Shown here in pieces: positions 18,506-26,467 of a stretch of DNA of 52,838 nt. The DNA is taken from positions 2,385,093 to 2,437,930 of the forward strand of contig CP070634.1 in the NCBI GenBank assembly GCA_020356105.1. Reading direction: 5' to 3'. Positions within the stretch are counted from its first letter, which is position 1; every line of letters starts with the position of its first letter. Below the pieces are notes generated by a model. It did no database searches. It was given only the letters and a program-made list of their open reading frames with translations, and was not told where the DNA came from. Both the position numbers and the translations under genes were made by a program. This DNA comes from Rhodospirillales bacterium (GTDB lineage: Bacteria > Pseudomonadota > Alphaproteobacteria > UBA8366 > JADFVY01).

Positions 18506-19375
18506 ATGACCAAGGTTGCCTTCATCGGCCTTGGCGTCATGGGATATCACATGGCCGGACATCTAAAAGCCGGCGGGCATGACGTCACCGTCTACAATCG
18601 CACCACCGCAAAAGCCGAAACCTGGGTCAAGGAACACGGAGGTGCCCTGGCCACAACACCACGCGAGGCGGCCGAGGGCGCTGAGATCGTATTTTCCTGC
18701 GTTGGCAACGATGACGATTTGCGAAGCGTTGCATTGGGTGAAGACGGTATCTTTGCCGGAATGCGGGACGGGGCAATTATGGTGGACAACACGACCGCTT
18801 CGGCCGATGTCGCACGCGAACTCTATGAGGTGGCAAAACAGCGGGGTCTCGGATTCATCGACGCGCCGGTCTCCGGCGGCGAGGCCGGCGCACAGAATGG
18901 TGTTCTGACGGTCATGTGCGGTGGGGACCAGGAGGTCTTCGACCGGGCGCAGCCGGTGATCGATTGCTATGCGCGTGCCGTTACGCTCCTCGGGCCGGTC
19001 GGCTCCGGGCAGCTCACGAAGATGGTCAATCAAATTTGCATCGCAGGCCTTGTCCAGGGGCTCTCGGAAGGCATGAATTTCGGCATGCGGGCGGGCCTCG
19101 ATATGGAGAAGGTGATCGACGTCATCTCCAAGGGCGCCGCGCAATCCTGGCAAATGGAAAACCGTGCCAGCACCATGTGTCGCGGCGAGTTCGAGTTCGG
19201 TTTCGCGGTCGACTGGATGCGCAAGGACCTGGGGATCTGTCTGGATGAGGCGAACAATAACGGGGCCCGATTACCGGTTACCGCTCTCGTCGATCAATTC
19301 TATGCGCAGGTCCAGGCGCGGGGCGGCAAACGCTGGGATACGTCAAGCCTGATGCATCTTCTGGTCAACGATTAA
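18506..19375 (+). CDS. NAD(P)-dependent beta-hydroxyacid dehydrogenase (3-hydroxyisobutyrate dehydrogenase family)
   Basis: A 289-residue oxidoreductase. The N-terminal Rossmann motif is FIGLGVMGYHMAGHL; the substrate motif is DAPVSGGEAGAQNG near residue 120; the catalytic lysine lies in GSGQLTKMVNQ near residue 170. Members oxidise 3-hydroxyisobutyrate, tartronate semialdehyde or related acids, and the substrate here cannot be read off. An excellent ribosome site, CCGGAGGA, precedes the ATG by ten bases. It stands alone, converging on mazG. Confidence 0.88.
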   Translation: MTKVAFIGLGVMGYHMAGHLKAGGHDVTVYNRTTAKAETWVKEHGGALATTPREAAEGAEIVFSCVGNDDDLRSVALGEDGIFAGMRDGAIMVDNTTASADVARELYEVAKQRGLGFIDAPVSGGEAGAQNGVLTVMCGGDQEVFDRAQPVIDCYARAVTLLGPVGSGQLTKMVNQICIAGLVQGLSEGMNFGMRAGLDMEKVIDVISKGAAQSWQMENRASTMCRGEFEFGFAVDWMRKDLGICLDEANNNGARLPVTALVDQFYAQVQARGGKRWDTSSLMHLLVND

Positions 19376-19393
19376 GCTCGGCGAAACCCGGCG

Positions 19394-19415
19394 CCGCGTG
19401 CCTGTCGGCGCGCGG
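19394..19415. terminator. GC-rich hairpin between convergent genes
   Basis: An 8-base-pair stem (CCGCGTGC with GCGCGCGG, one G-T pair) with a 6-base loop lies in the 54-base gap between the dehydrogenase and mazG stops. There is no T-run on either side, so it would be at best a weak intrinsic terminator. Confidence 0.3.
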
Positions 19416-19429
19416 ATCCGGGCGCGCGG

Positions 19430-20248
19430 CTATGTCGATGACGAGGCCCGTTTCGATTGTTGTTTCGATTCCGCCCATAGCCGCTCCAGTTGATCGGCAT
19501 CGGCATCCCGCAGATCGCGACCCTGGTCTCTGAGCCGTGCCTCGACGCGATGAAATCGCGTTTCGAACTTGCGGTTGGCGCGTCGGATCGCCGCCTCAGG
19601 CTCGATTTCCAGATGCCGCGCCAGGTTGGCGACGGAAAACAGAAGGTCGCCGATCTCATCCTCCAACCGGTCGGCGGTCCCACCGCCCGAGATCTCCGAC
19701 CGCAATTCGGCGATTTCTTCTTCCACCTTGGCCAAGACGCCGGCAATGTCGGGCCAATCGAAGCCGACGCGGGCGGCGCGACGCGACAGCTTGACCGCGC
19801 GGGTCAAACCGGGGAGGGCGATCGAAACCCCGTCCAGGACGCTCGGTACGCGTCCCTCGGCCTCCGCCATCGCGAGGCGTTCGGCGGCCTTTTGATCCTC
19901 CCATGCGGCCGTCTGGGCCGCCGCGGTCTCGATATTCTCGTCGTCAAACACGTGCGGGTGGCGGCGAATCATCTTGTCGCAGATCGCTTGCGCGACAGCA
20001 TCGAAATCGAACAGATCACCTTCCTCCGCCATACGGGCATGGAAGACCACCTGCAGCAACAGATCGCCAAGTTCGTCCTTCAAGGCGTCCATGTCATTGC
20101 GGTCGATTGCTTCGGCGACCTCGTATGCCTCCTCGATCGTGTAGGGTGCGATGGTTCCGAAGGTCTGCTCCAGATCCCATGGGCAACCGCCGTTCGGATC
20201 GCGAAGCCTGGCCATGACCGCCAATAATCGGTCGAGATGTTTGCTCAT
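19430..20248 (-). CDS. mazG: Nucleoside triphosphate pyrophosphohydrolase MazG
   Basis: A 272-residue protein with two MazG domains that hydrolyses (d)NTPs to monophosphates, cleaning nucleotide pools and affecting (p)ppGpp stress in E. coli. The first domain has the N-terminal GGCPWDLEQT, the metal-binding EEAYEVAEAI and DELGDLLLQVVFHARMAEE. The second, from about residue 150, has EEEIAELRSEI and DEIGDLLFSVANLARHLEIE. The ATG at 20248 faces away from the small gene at 20419, leaving a shared 170-base control region. Confidence 0.95.
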   Translation of the reverse strand: MSKHLDRLLAVMARLRDPNGGCPWDLEQTFGTIAPYTIEEAYEVAEAIDRNDMDALKDELGDLLLQVVFHARMAEEGDLFDFDAVAQAICDKMIRRHPHVFDDENIETAAAQTAAWEDQKAAERLAMAEAEGRVPSVLDGVSIALPGLTRAVKLSRRAARVGFDWPDIAGVLAKVEEEIAELRSEISGGGTADRLEDEIGDLLFSVANLARHLEIEPEAAIRRANRKFETRFHRVEARLRDQGRDLRDADADQLERLWAESKQQSKRASSST

Positions 20249-20333
20249 GGTCTGGAGGTCTCTGCAAGTGACAAATCAGACATCAGAAAGACGGGTTCGC
20301 GCATTTCGAGTCAAGGATACAAGACGAAAGTGC

Positions 20334-20372
20334 TTGCCCGGATCCCCAACCGTGCCTATCTACTAGTAGATA
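20334..20372 (+). promoter_or_regulatory. Promoter overlapped by a perfect 16-base palindrome (operator-like)
   Basis: TTGCCC at 20334-20339 and TATCTA at 20357-20362 are spaced by 17 bases. The -10 forms the left end of TATCTACTAGTAGATA (20357-20372), a perfect 16-base palindrome and one of the most A+T-rich spots nearby. A protein bound there would block the promoter. It lies 46 bases before the small gene at 20419 and between that gene and mazG. Fifteen of its bases recur at 45651. Confidence 0.55.
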
Positions 20373-20418
20373 AACTTGAAACGTCAGTGCGCGCAACAAT
20401 CGGCAAAGGACACACAGA

Positions 20419-20685
20419 ATGGCAACCAACGCAGCCCAGCGGCGGTGGCGCGACAAGAACCGCTTCGTGAAGACCCAACTTAATATCATGGCGCGGCGTA
20501 TCGTTCACGATGACCTGGCCGAGATCGCCCGCGTGTTCCAGTTGCGCGGCAAGGCAGAAGCCGTGGCGTTCTCAACCTTCGCGGCAAAGGGCCTGATTCA
20601 GTATGCGACCCACAATGCCGAGGCGCGCCGGCTCCTCGAGCTCTTTGTCAAATCCTGGTACCGCGACCGCGACCTCTATGCCTGA
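20419..20685 (+). CDS. Small basic hypothetical protein
   Basis: An 88-residue soluble protein with no membrane segment. The N-terminus (RRWRDKNRFVKTQLNIMARR) is strongly basic, followed by predicted helices and a tail ending KSWYRDRDLYA. I believe similar small proteins occur in other Rhodospirillales but cannot name a function. The basic N-terminus could bind nucleic acid. An AAAGGA ribosome site at 20405-20410 supports the ATG. It lies behind the palindromic promoter and ahead of an XRE gene in the same direction. Confidence 0.75.
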   Translation: MATNAAQRRWRDKNRFVKTQLNIMARRIVHDDLAEIARVFQLRGKAEAVAFSTFAAKGLIQYATHNAEARRLLELFVKSWYRDRDLYA

Positions 20686-20804
20686 CCTGGCGTCGGCACC
20701 AACGTCGCCGGCGATAAAAAACCCGTGTGTCAAGAGGACGTTAACAATTTTCCGCGTAGATTGGGGCTACCGAGTCCGTTCAAAACTTGCCGGAGACGAG
20801 CAGG

Positions 20805-21119
20805 ATGGCACGTGGAGCCTCTTACAATCTCGATGAACTGATCTGGAAGAACCGCGGTGAAGGCCGCAACACCGGCTGTCCGAGACTGGCCGCGGTCATT
20901 CGGGATATGCGCGAGCAAGCCGGCATGAGCCTTGAGGATCTTGCCGACAATATGGGCGTCGACGCCAATCGATTGAGCGTGTGGGAAACCGGAACCGAAG
21001 GAATGGGCCGCGCCGATGTGGAAGCATTCCGCTCGGTGTTCCCGGAGATTGACCTTTCCATGGTCCGCTATCGCCCCACGCCGCATCATGGTGAGATCGC
21101 CCACATTCCGCCGGACTGA
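20805..21119 (+). CDS. Small XRE-family transcriptional regulator
   Basis: A 104-residue protein with one helix-turn-helix at about residues 28-75: RLAAVIRDMREQAGMSLEDLADNMGVDANRLSVWE in two pieces around the turn. Flanking tails are short and unassigned. I placed the start at ATG 20805, preceded by a purine-rich CGGAGACGAG stretch; a TTG at 20787 is an in-frame alternative. A 119-base gap separates it from the small gene upstream. It is a natural candidate to bind the palindrome at 20357, though this is inference. Confidence 0.78.
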   Translation: MARGASYNLDELIWKNRGEGRNTGCPRLAAVIRDMREQAGMSLEDLADNMGVDANRLSVWETGTEGMGRADVEAFRSVFPEIDLSMVRYRPTPHHGEIAHIPPD

Positions 21120-21144
21120 ATCAAGCATAACGCGATGACGACGA

Positions 21145-21175
21145 AACCGCGTCCCCGCGAAAAGGGGGCGCGGTT
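21145..21175 (+). terminator. Strong hairpin after the XRE gene, probable terminator
   Basis: A 12-base-pair stem (AACCGCGTCCCC with GGGGGCGCGGTT, one G-T pair) closes a 7-base loop GCGAAAA, 25 bases after the XRE stop. The following run is only TTC, so termination may be incomplete. Confidence 0.5.
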
Positions 21176-21505
21176 CTGCGTATTGGCTTCGAGGCGGCCG
21201 CGGCAAACTGGCAGTACTTCTTGGAACGGCGCAATTGGCCGCCCGATAAGAGATGCCGTACACGGTGTGCCCATGCGGCTTTCGTCGAGCGCCGCCGGGT
21301 TGACGAAAGGGGCGGTCCAGAATGTGCCACGACGGGCTGGCGACGATAGGGGCGCGTTTAGCAAATTGTCGCATAATGTATATTATGGAAAATAAAGGGT
21401 CGCGCGCGCGATGGGCGCTCTTGCCTGGCGGCGTATGGCATTGTCGCCGATGCCTCCCGCAAGTTTGACCCAGTGCCGTATGTGCCAGCGCGGTTCCCGC
21501 CGCCG
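21176..21505. other. Gene-free stretch between convergent units
   Basis: These 330 bases lie between the XRE gene hairpin and the stop of the PhnP-like gene. Open frames exist but none has a ribosome site or recognisable product. The one feature is a short A+T island near 21359-21398, containing TAATGTATATTATGG, which stands out from the GC-rich surroundings and could hold a promoter or binding site. Nothing else is seen. Confidence 0.5.
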
Positions 21506-22288
21506 TCACACGATCAGGGTCAGGCCGTCATAGGCCGGTTCGACCTGTTCAGGCAGCTCCGCTCGCAACGTGGCGTAGTCAAGCTGTGGCCCCATATGCG
21601 AAAGCCAGACCCGGTCAGGTTTGATGCGTCGCGTCCACTCGAGGACCTTGTCGAGATGTGCGTGCGTCGGATGCGGCCGACGCCCGAAGCAGCCCACGAC
21701 CCAGCCCTTGATGCCCGCCAACCGTGTGAACGCGACGTCGTCTAGTTCCACGACGTCGACGCAATACGCGAAGCTGCCCACACGCACTCCCATCGTCGTG
21801 CTGAATCCGTGGTCCTGGCGCAGTGGCTGAATCTCGAGCGGGCCCACCCGAAAACTCTCGTCCTCGACCGGCCTCGGATCAAGGCAGGGCTTGTAGAAGT
21901 AACCCTGCGCCTCGGCCGACAGAGGCGCGAAGACGTAACCGAACCGTGTATTGATCTGCTCAAGCGTCACGTCATACGCATATGCAGGAATCACGGACCC
22001 CATGGCCATGTTCACCCATCGCAGATCGTCGATGCCGTGGATATGATCGGCGTGCGCATGGGTGAAGATGACCGCATCGAGACAACTGACGCCGGCGTCG
22101 AGTAACTGCATACGGCAGTCGGGCGATGCATCGACAAGAATGGCGGTACCCTCCCCCTCGATCAGTATCGACGCACGGCGCCGGCGGTTTCGCGGCTCCT
22201 CGGGATCGCAATCGCCCCACTCGTTGCCGATCAAGGGTACGCCGCCCGAGGCGCCACAGCCAAGAATTGTGACTCTGAGGCCGGCCAT
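21506..22288 (-). CDS. PhnP-like metallo-beta-lactamase-fold hydrolase
   Basis: A 260-residue metallohydrolase. The opening VTILGCGASGGVPLIGNEWG and the metal motif THAHADHIHGIDDLR near residue 75 match the PhnP branch, whose E. coli member is a phosphoribosyl cyclic phosphodiesterase. Further metal ligands are likely in RQDHGFSTTMGVR and the Asp of CVDVVELDD, with HPTHAHLDKVLE near the C-terminus. No phosphonate gene is nearby, so a general cyclic phosphodiesterase role is more likely. It is the last gene of the long minus-strand unit, three bases behind tatD. Confidence 0.85.
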   Translation of the reverse strand: MAGLRVTILGCGASGGVPLIGNEWGDCDPEEPRNRRRRASILIEGEGTAILVDASPDCRMQLLDAGVSCLDAVIFTHAHADHIHGIDDLRWVNMAMGSVIPAYAYDVTLEQINTRFGYVFAPLSAEAQGYFYKPCLDPRPVEDESFRVGPLEIQPLRQDHGFSTTMGVRVGSFAYCVDVVELDDVAFTRLAGIKGWVVGCFGRRPHPTHAHLDKVLEWTRRIKPDRVWLSHMGPQLDYATLRAELPEQVEPAYDGLTLIV

Positions 22289-22291
22289 TGC

Positions 22292-23098
22292 TCAGGCCGA
22301 CAAGACGCTGCTGGGAGGCCGTGATACCTTGCTGAACAGGCGGAAGAAATTGTCGCTGGTTGCCTCGGCCAGTTCCGCCACATCAACCCCCATCAACGCC
22401 GCGACGGCCGCGCAGGTGTGGATAACGAACGCAGGTTCGTTCCGCTTACCCCGCTTCGGCACCGGCGCGAGATATGGCGCGTCGGTTTCGAGCAGCAACC
22501 TGTCGAGCGGAAGTTCCTGCACGATCTCCCGCAAATCCGCTGCAGCCTTGAACGTGGTGATCCCGGACAATGAAATATAGAATCCTATTTCCATCGCTTT
22601 TTCAGCAAGATATCGAGACGTGCTAAAGCAATGAATTACACCAGTGAACGGGCCGTTGCGGTGCTCCTCGATCAGGATTGCGACGGTGTCGTCATCTGCA
22701 TCGCGAGTATGGACGATCAGCGGAAGGCCGCTTTCCCGGGCAGCAGCGATATGTGCACGAAAACTGTCACGCTGCGCACCACGCGCGCTGTGCTCATAGT
22801 AGTAGTCGAGCCCGGTTTCGCCGATCCCGACGACAAGCGGATCGGCAGCCAGTTCGACCAGTCGTTCAGGTGTTGCAGCCTGCCCCTCCGCATCGGCCTC
22901 GTGAGGATGCACGCCGACGGTACACCAGATGTCCTCGAATCGGCCCGCGATCGCCCTCACCTGCTGAAACCGGCTTAGATGTGTGCAGATCGTCACCATT
23001 GTCGCGACACTGGCGCCGCGCGCACGCGCGACGACGTCGTCGAGGTCGTCCGCAAACGTCGGAAAATCCAGGTGACAGTGGCTGTCGACAACAAGCAT
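22292..23098 (-). CDS. tatD: TatD-family metal-dependent deoxyribonuclease
   Basis: A 268-residue TIM-barrel hydrolase. The metal-binding start is VDSHCHLDFP at residues 4-13; further family motifs are VGVHPHEA, VGIGETGLDYYY, PLIVHTRDADDDT, and LLLETDAPYLAPVPKRGKRNEP. TatD/YcfH proteins are 3'-5' DNA exonucleases and D-aminoacyl-tRNA deacylases have been proposed too. The gene follows metG by 15 bases, a widespread metG-tatD arrangement. Confidence 0.94.
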   Translation of the reverse strand: MLVVDSHCHLDFPTFADDLDDVVARARGASVATMVTICTHLSRFQQVRAIAGRFEDIWCTVGVHPHEADAEGQAATPERLVELAADPLVVGIGETGLDYYYEHSARGAQRDSFRAHIAAARESGLPLIVHTRDADDDTVAILIEEHRNGPFTGVIHCFSTSRYLAEKAMEIGFYISLSGITTFKAAADLREIVQELPLDRLLLETDAPYLAPVPKRGKRNEPAFVIHTCAAVAALMGVDVAELAEATSDNFFRLFSKVSRPPSSVLSA

Positions 23099-23113
23099 CG
23101 TATGCGGGCCCCG

Positions 23114-24670
23114 TCAGGGCTCTTCCTCCTCCTCGACATAGCGGGGGAAGACGGGTTGCGGCTTGGGCATCGAGACGCCCGGCCGGAGCGGCACGTCAAG
23201 GTCCGAGAGCGTCCGCGCCGCGGTGGGCACGGAGAGCTGTTCGAGGATCGCCGCAGCTGAGCCCGGCATGAAGATCTGGAGCAAGATTGCGATCTTGCGG
23301 ATCGTCTCGGCAAGGGCATAGAGCACTGCGCCCATCCGCTCCGGATCGGTCTTGCGCAATGCCCAGGGGGCCTGCGAGTCAATGTAGCGGTTCGCCTCGC
23401 CGATCACCGCCCATATCGCCGCGAGCGCGGTGTGAAAGGCCTGCACGTCGAGCTCTTCGCGCAGTCGGGGCAAGAGAGCGTCTGCGCCGGTGATCAGCTC
23501 CACATCGGCCTCGGTCTGCCGTGTGGTGGGGTCTGGAAGGCTCCCACCGCAATTCCTGGAAATCATCGACAGCACGCGCTGGCAGAGGTTCCCAAGATCG
23601 TTCGCAAGGTCGCCGTTCAATCGTCCAACCATCGCACGATGCGAAAAATCGCCATCATTGCCAAACGGAACCTCGCGCAGAAGGAAATAGCGCACTGGAT
23701 CGAGCCCATACCTTTCGATCAACGCGTTCGGTTCGATCACGTTGCCAAGCGATTTGGATATCTTCTGCCCTTCATTGGTCCACCATCCATGCGCAAAGAC
23801 CCGTTTGGGCGGCTCGAGGCCGGCGGCCATCAGGAATGCGGGCCAATAGACTGCATGAAAGCGCAGAATGTCCTTGCCGACCATATGGAGGTCGGCCGGC
23901 CAGCAGCGCCGGAACAGCTCCGAGTCCGTTTCCGGATAGCCGACCGCGGTGATGTAGTTGGTCAGCGCATCAAGCCAGACATACATGATGTGCGCTTCAT
24001 CGCCGGGCACCGGGATACCCCATTCGAAGGTCGTGCGGGACACCGACAAGTCCTTCAGACCCGATCTGACAAAGCTGACAACCTCATTGCGCCGAGATTC
24101 CGGGCGGATGAAGTCGGGGTTCTTGTCATAGAAGTCGAGCAAACGATCCTGCCACTCGGACAGGCGGAAGAAATAGCTCGGCTCCTCGACCCATTCGACG
24201 GTCGCCCCCGAAGTCTTGGCAACCTTCGTTCCGTCGGCGCGCGTCTCCAGCTCTGAATCGGTATAGAACGCTTCGTCGCGCACCGCATACCAGCCGGCGT
24301 AACTGCCCAGATAGATCTCGCCATTGTCCGCCAGCGCCTTCCAGATCGCCTGCGCGGAGCGCGTGTGGCGATCCTCCGTGGTGCGGATGAAATCGTCGTT
24401 GCTGAACGCCATGGCGGTCGCGAGGTCGCGAAAATTCACCGAAACCCGATCGGTGAACGCCTGCGGATCGACTCCCGCCTCGACCGCCGCCTTCTCAACC
24501 TTTTGCCCATGCTCGTCGGTACCGGTCAGAAAGAATACCTCTTTTCCGTCCAGGCGGTGGAACCGTGCCAGGACGTCGCAGGCGAGCGTCGTGTAGGCAT
24601 GTCCAATATGCGGTGCGTCATTTACGTAATAGATCGGTGTTGTAAGGTAATAGGTCTTGCTGCCCGCCAT
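23114..24670 (-). CDS. metG: Methionyl-tRNA synthetase
   Basis: A 518-residue class I synthetase charging tRNA-Met. The HIGH motif is at residues 21-24 (DAPHIGHAYTT) and the KMSKS motif appears as GQKISKSLGN near residue 305. The zinc knuckle cysteines and the EMAP-type C-terminal RNA-binding domain of E. coli MetG are both absent, as in the short type common in alphaproteobacteria. The ATG is preceded by CGGAGTG. It follows holB by 39 bases. Confidence 0.96.
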   Translation of the reverse strand: MAGSKTYYLTTPIYYVNDAPHIGHAYTTLACDVLARFHRLDGKEVFFLTGTDEHGQKVEKAAVEAGVDPQAFTDRVSVNFRDLATAMAFSNDDFIRTTEDRHTRSAQAIWKALADNGEIYLGSYAGWYAVRDEAFYTDSELETRADGTKVAKTSGATVEWVEEPSYFFRLSEWQDRLLDFYDKNPDFIRPESRRNEVVSFVRSGLKDLSVSRTTFEWGIPVPGDEAHIMYVWLDALTNYITAVGYPETDSELFRRCWPADLHMVGKDILRFHAVYWPAFLMAAGLEPPKRVFAHGWWTNEGQKISKSLGNVIEPNALIERYGLDPVRYFLLREVPFGNDGDFSHRAMVGRLNGDLANDLGNLCQRVLSMISRNCGGSLPDPTTRQTEADVELITGADALLPRLREELDVQAFHTALAAIWAVIGEANRYIDSQAPWALRKTDPERMGAVLYALAETIRKIAILLQIFMPGSAAAILEQLSVPTAARTLSDLDVPLRPGVSMPKPQPVFPRYVEEEEEP

Positions 24671-24709
24671 CGTGGCACTCCGAAAAATGGTTCGTCTCGT
24701 TAAATGGGG

Positions 24710-25807
24710 TCAGTCGCGCACGAGCGCATGTAAAGCAAGGAAAACGTTGATTACGACCTGCTTCCTTTCCAGATTTGCGCTTCCGGCCCGGGAAACCAGG
24801 TGGGCCAACTTTTCCCACACCTCAAGCCATTTCGCAAGGTTACCGCTCCGCCGGAAAACTTCGACGGCGCCCCCCTCCCCTTCAAATACGTCCGGCGCGT
24901 CGCTGCCACGTGCCCAACCGAGGATCATCCGGGAGAGCCATCGGTCGACCAGCTGCCCGAACAGCTCGAAGGATGCATCGGATCCTGCACGGCCAACCTT
25001 GTTGGCCAACGCCTGGACGGCCCTTATGTCGAGATGGCTCAGCCCCTTCAGCAAACCGACAAATTCCCGGTATAGCTCCAATCCACCTGCATCGATCAAC
25101 GTAAGCGCGCGACCGACGCTGCCATCCGACAATCGCGCAATGGCCAGCCGGTCGCTCTCGGGCAGATCGGGCGCCTGTATCGAAAGCAGGTCGCGCAGTC
25201 CATCCTCGCTCAAACCCGCCAGATGAAGTTTGCGGCAGCGCGACTGTATCGTCGGCAGCAATTGGCCCGGACGGTGGCAAATCAGCAGGAACAGCGTTCG
25301 TGGCGGTGGCTCTTCCAACCTCTTGAGCAAGGCGTTTGCCGCGTTGCGATTCATTTCGTCGGCTGCGTCGACGACAATGACCCGCCAAGCGCCGGCTGCC
25401 GTGGTAAGGGCGAGAAAGGACGAGGCTTGCCGCACATCGTCGACAACGATCTCGCTACGCAGCTTGCCGCTATTGCGATTGACCGTCCGCTCGACGGTCA
25501 AGAGATCCGGATGGCTGCCTGTGGCCACTTGCCGCGATACCGGATGGCTCGCCGGAACCGCAAGTCCCTGTTGCCCGGGCCCCGCGCCATCGGCGCGATC
25601 CGTATGGCCGTCAGCGGCCGCAGCCAACACGAACCGCGCGATCCGATAGGCCAGTGTCGCCTTGCCGATACCGCGCTGCCCACCGATCAGCCAAGCATGC
25701 TGCATTCGCCCGGCTTTCCACGAGTCCAGAAAAGCCCGCTCGGCCGCATCGTGGCCAACCAACGTCATCGTCTGACGCGGCGCCAACCGGTGTGCGATCT
25801 CGGTCAT
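24710..25807 (-). CDS. holB: DNA polymerase III subunit delta'
   Basis: A 365-residue clamp-loader subunit. The N-terminal AAA+ fold has an altered P-loop, GGQRGIGKATLAYR near residue 43, and the region VIVDAADEMNRNAANALLKRLEEPPPRTLFLLI near residues 140-175 that is diagnostic for HolB/DnaX proteins. The sensor part RSRCRKLHLAGL follows. It does not hydrolyse ATP in known systems but supports clamp loading. The ATG overlaps the tmk stop (ATGA), the common tmk-holB pair. Confidence 0.95.
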   Translation of the reverse strand: MTEIAHRLAPRQTMTLVGHDAAERAFLDSWKAGRMQHAWLIGGQRGIGKATLAYRIARFVLAAAADGHTDRADGAGPGQQGLAVPASHPVSRQVATGSHPDLLTVERTVNRNSGKLRSEIVVDDVRQASSFLALTTAAGAWRVIVVDAADEMNRNAANALLKRLEEPPPRTLFLLICHRPGQLLPTIQSRCRKLHLAGLSEDGLRDLLSIQAPDLPESDRLAIARLSDGSVGRALTLIDAGGLELYREFVGLLKGLSHLDIRAVQALANKVGRAGSDASFELFGQLVDRWLSRMILGWARGSDAPDVFEGEGGAVEVFRRSGNLAKWLEVWEKLAHLVSRAGSANLERKQVVINVFLALHALVRD

Positions 25808-26454
25808 GGCGCGGACGAAACGGCAAAACGCTCGGCGACGGTCGCAACGATCGCGGCATGCACCGCATCCTCGTCCAGCGTTGCATCGATCACCACGCAG
25901 CGCTCTGGTTCGTTGCGTGCAATCTCGTTAAACCCGTCGCGCAGCCGTTCGTGAAAGGCAAGATCCATCCGTTCGTAACGGTCCTCGCCGGCGCCGCGGC
26001 CCGACGCCCGTGCAAGGCCTGTTGCAACCGGCAGATCCAGGATAATCGTCAGATCCGGCCGCATCGTGCCGACGCAGATGCGATACAGTTCTGCAAGCGA
26101 CGCGCGGTCCACGCCATGTCCGTATCCCTGGTATGCCATCGTCGAGTCGGCGAAGCGGTCAGACAGCACCCATGCGCCACGGGCCAGAGCCGGCAGGATG
26201 GTCTTCACCAGATGGTCGCGCCGGGCGGCGAAATGAAGCAGCGCTTCGGTAAGCGGATCCCAGCGTTCGATGTCGCCTGCCACCAGCAGACCGCGAATCT
26301 GCTCCGCGCCCGCGGAGCCGCCGGGCTCTCGTGTTTCGACGACATCACCGACAATTGACCGCAGCCATGCCGCCAGACGGCGAAGCTGGGTGGATTTGCC
26401 GGCGCCTTCGCCGCCCTCCAGCGTTACGAATCGCCCCCGGCGCCTCTGAGCCAT
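25804..26454 (-). CDS. tmk: Thymidylate kinase
   Basis: A 216-residue kinase making dTDP from dTMP. The P-loop is LEGGEGAGKSTQLRRLA at residues 12-28, then the DR motif VLSDRFADSTMAYQGYG and the LID region with ASGRGAGEDRYE. An arginine in the LID rather than in the P-loop would make it a type II enzyme. It begins 13 bases after the dacC stop and overlaps holB. Confidence 0.95.
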   Translation of the reverse strand: MAQRRRGRFVTLEGGEGAGKSTQLRRLAAWLRSIVGDVVETREPGGSAGAEQIRGLLVAGDIERWDPLTEALLHFAARRDHLVKTILPALARGAWVLSDRFADSTMAYQGYGHGVDRASLAELYRICVGTMRPDLTIILDLPVATGLARASGRGAGEDRYERMDLAFHERLRDGFNEIARNEPERCVVIDATLDEDAVHAAIVATVAERFAVSSAP

Positions 26455-26467
26455 TCGTCAAGGCCCA

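Noticed and set aside
21086..21364. 92-codon minus-strand frame in the gene-free stretch
   Set aside because: It overlaps the XRE gene 3' end and a hairpin, has no ribosome site, and its product shows no recognisable features.
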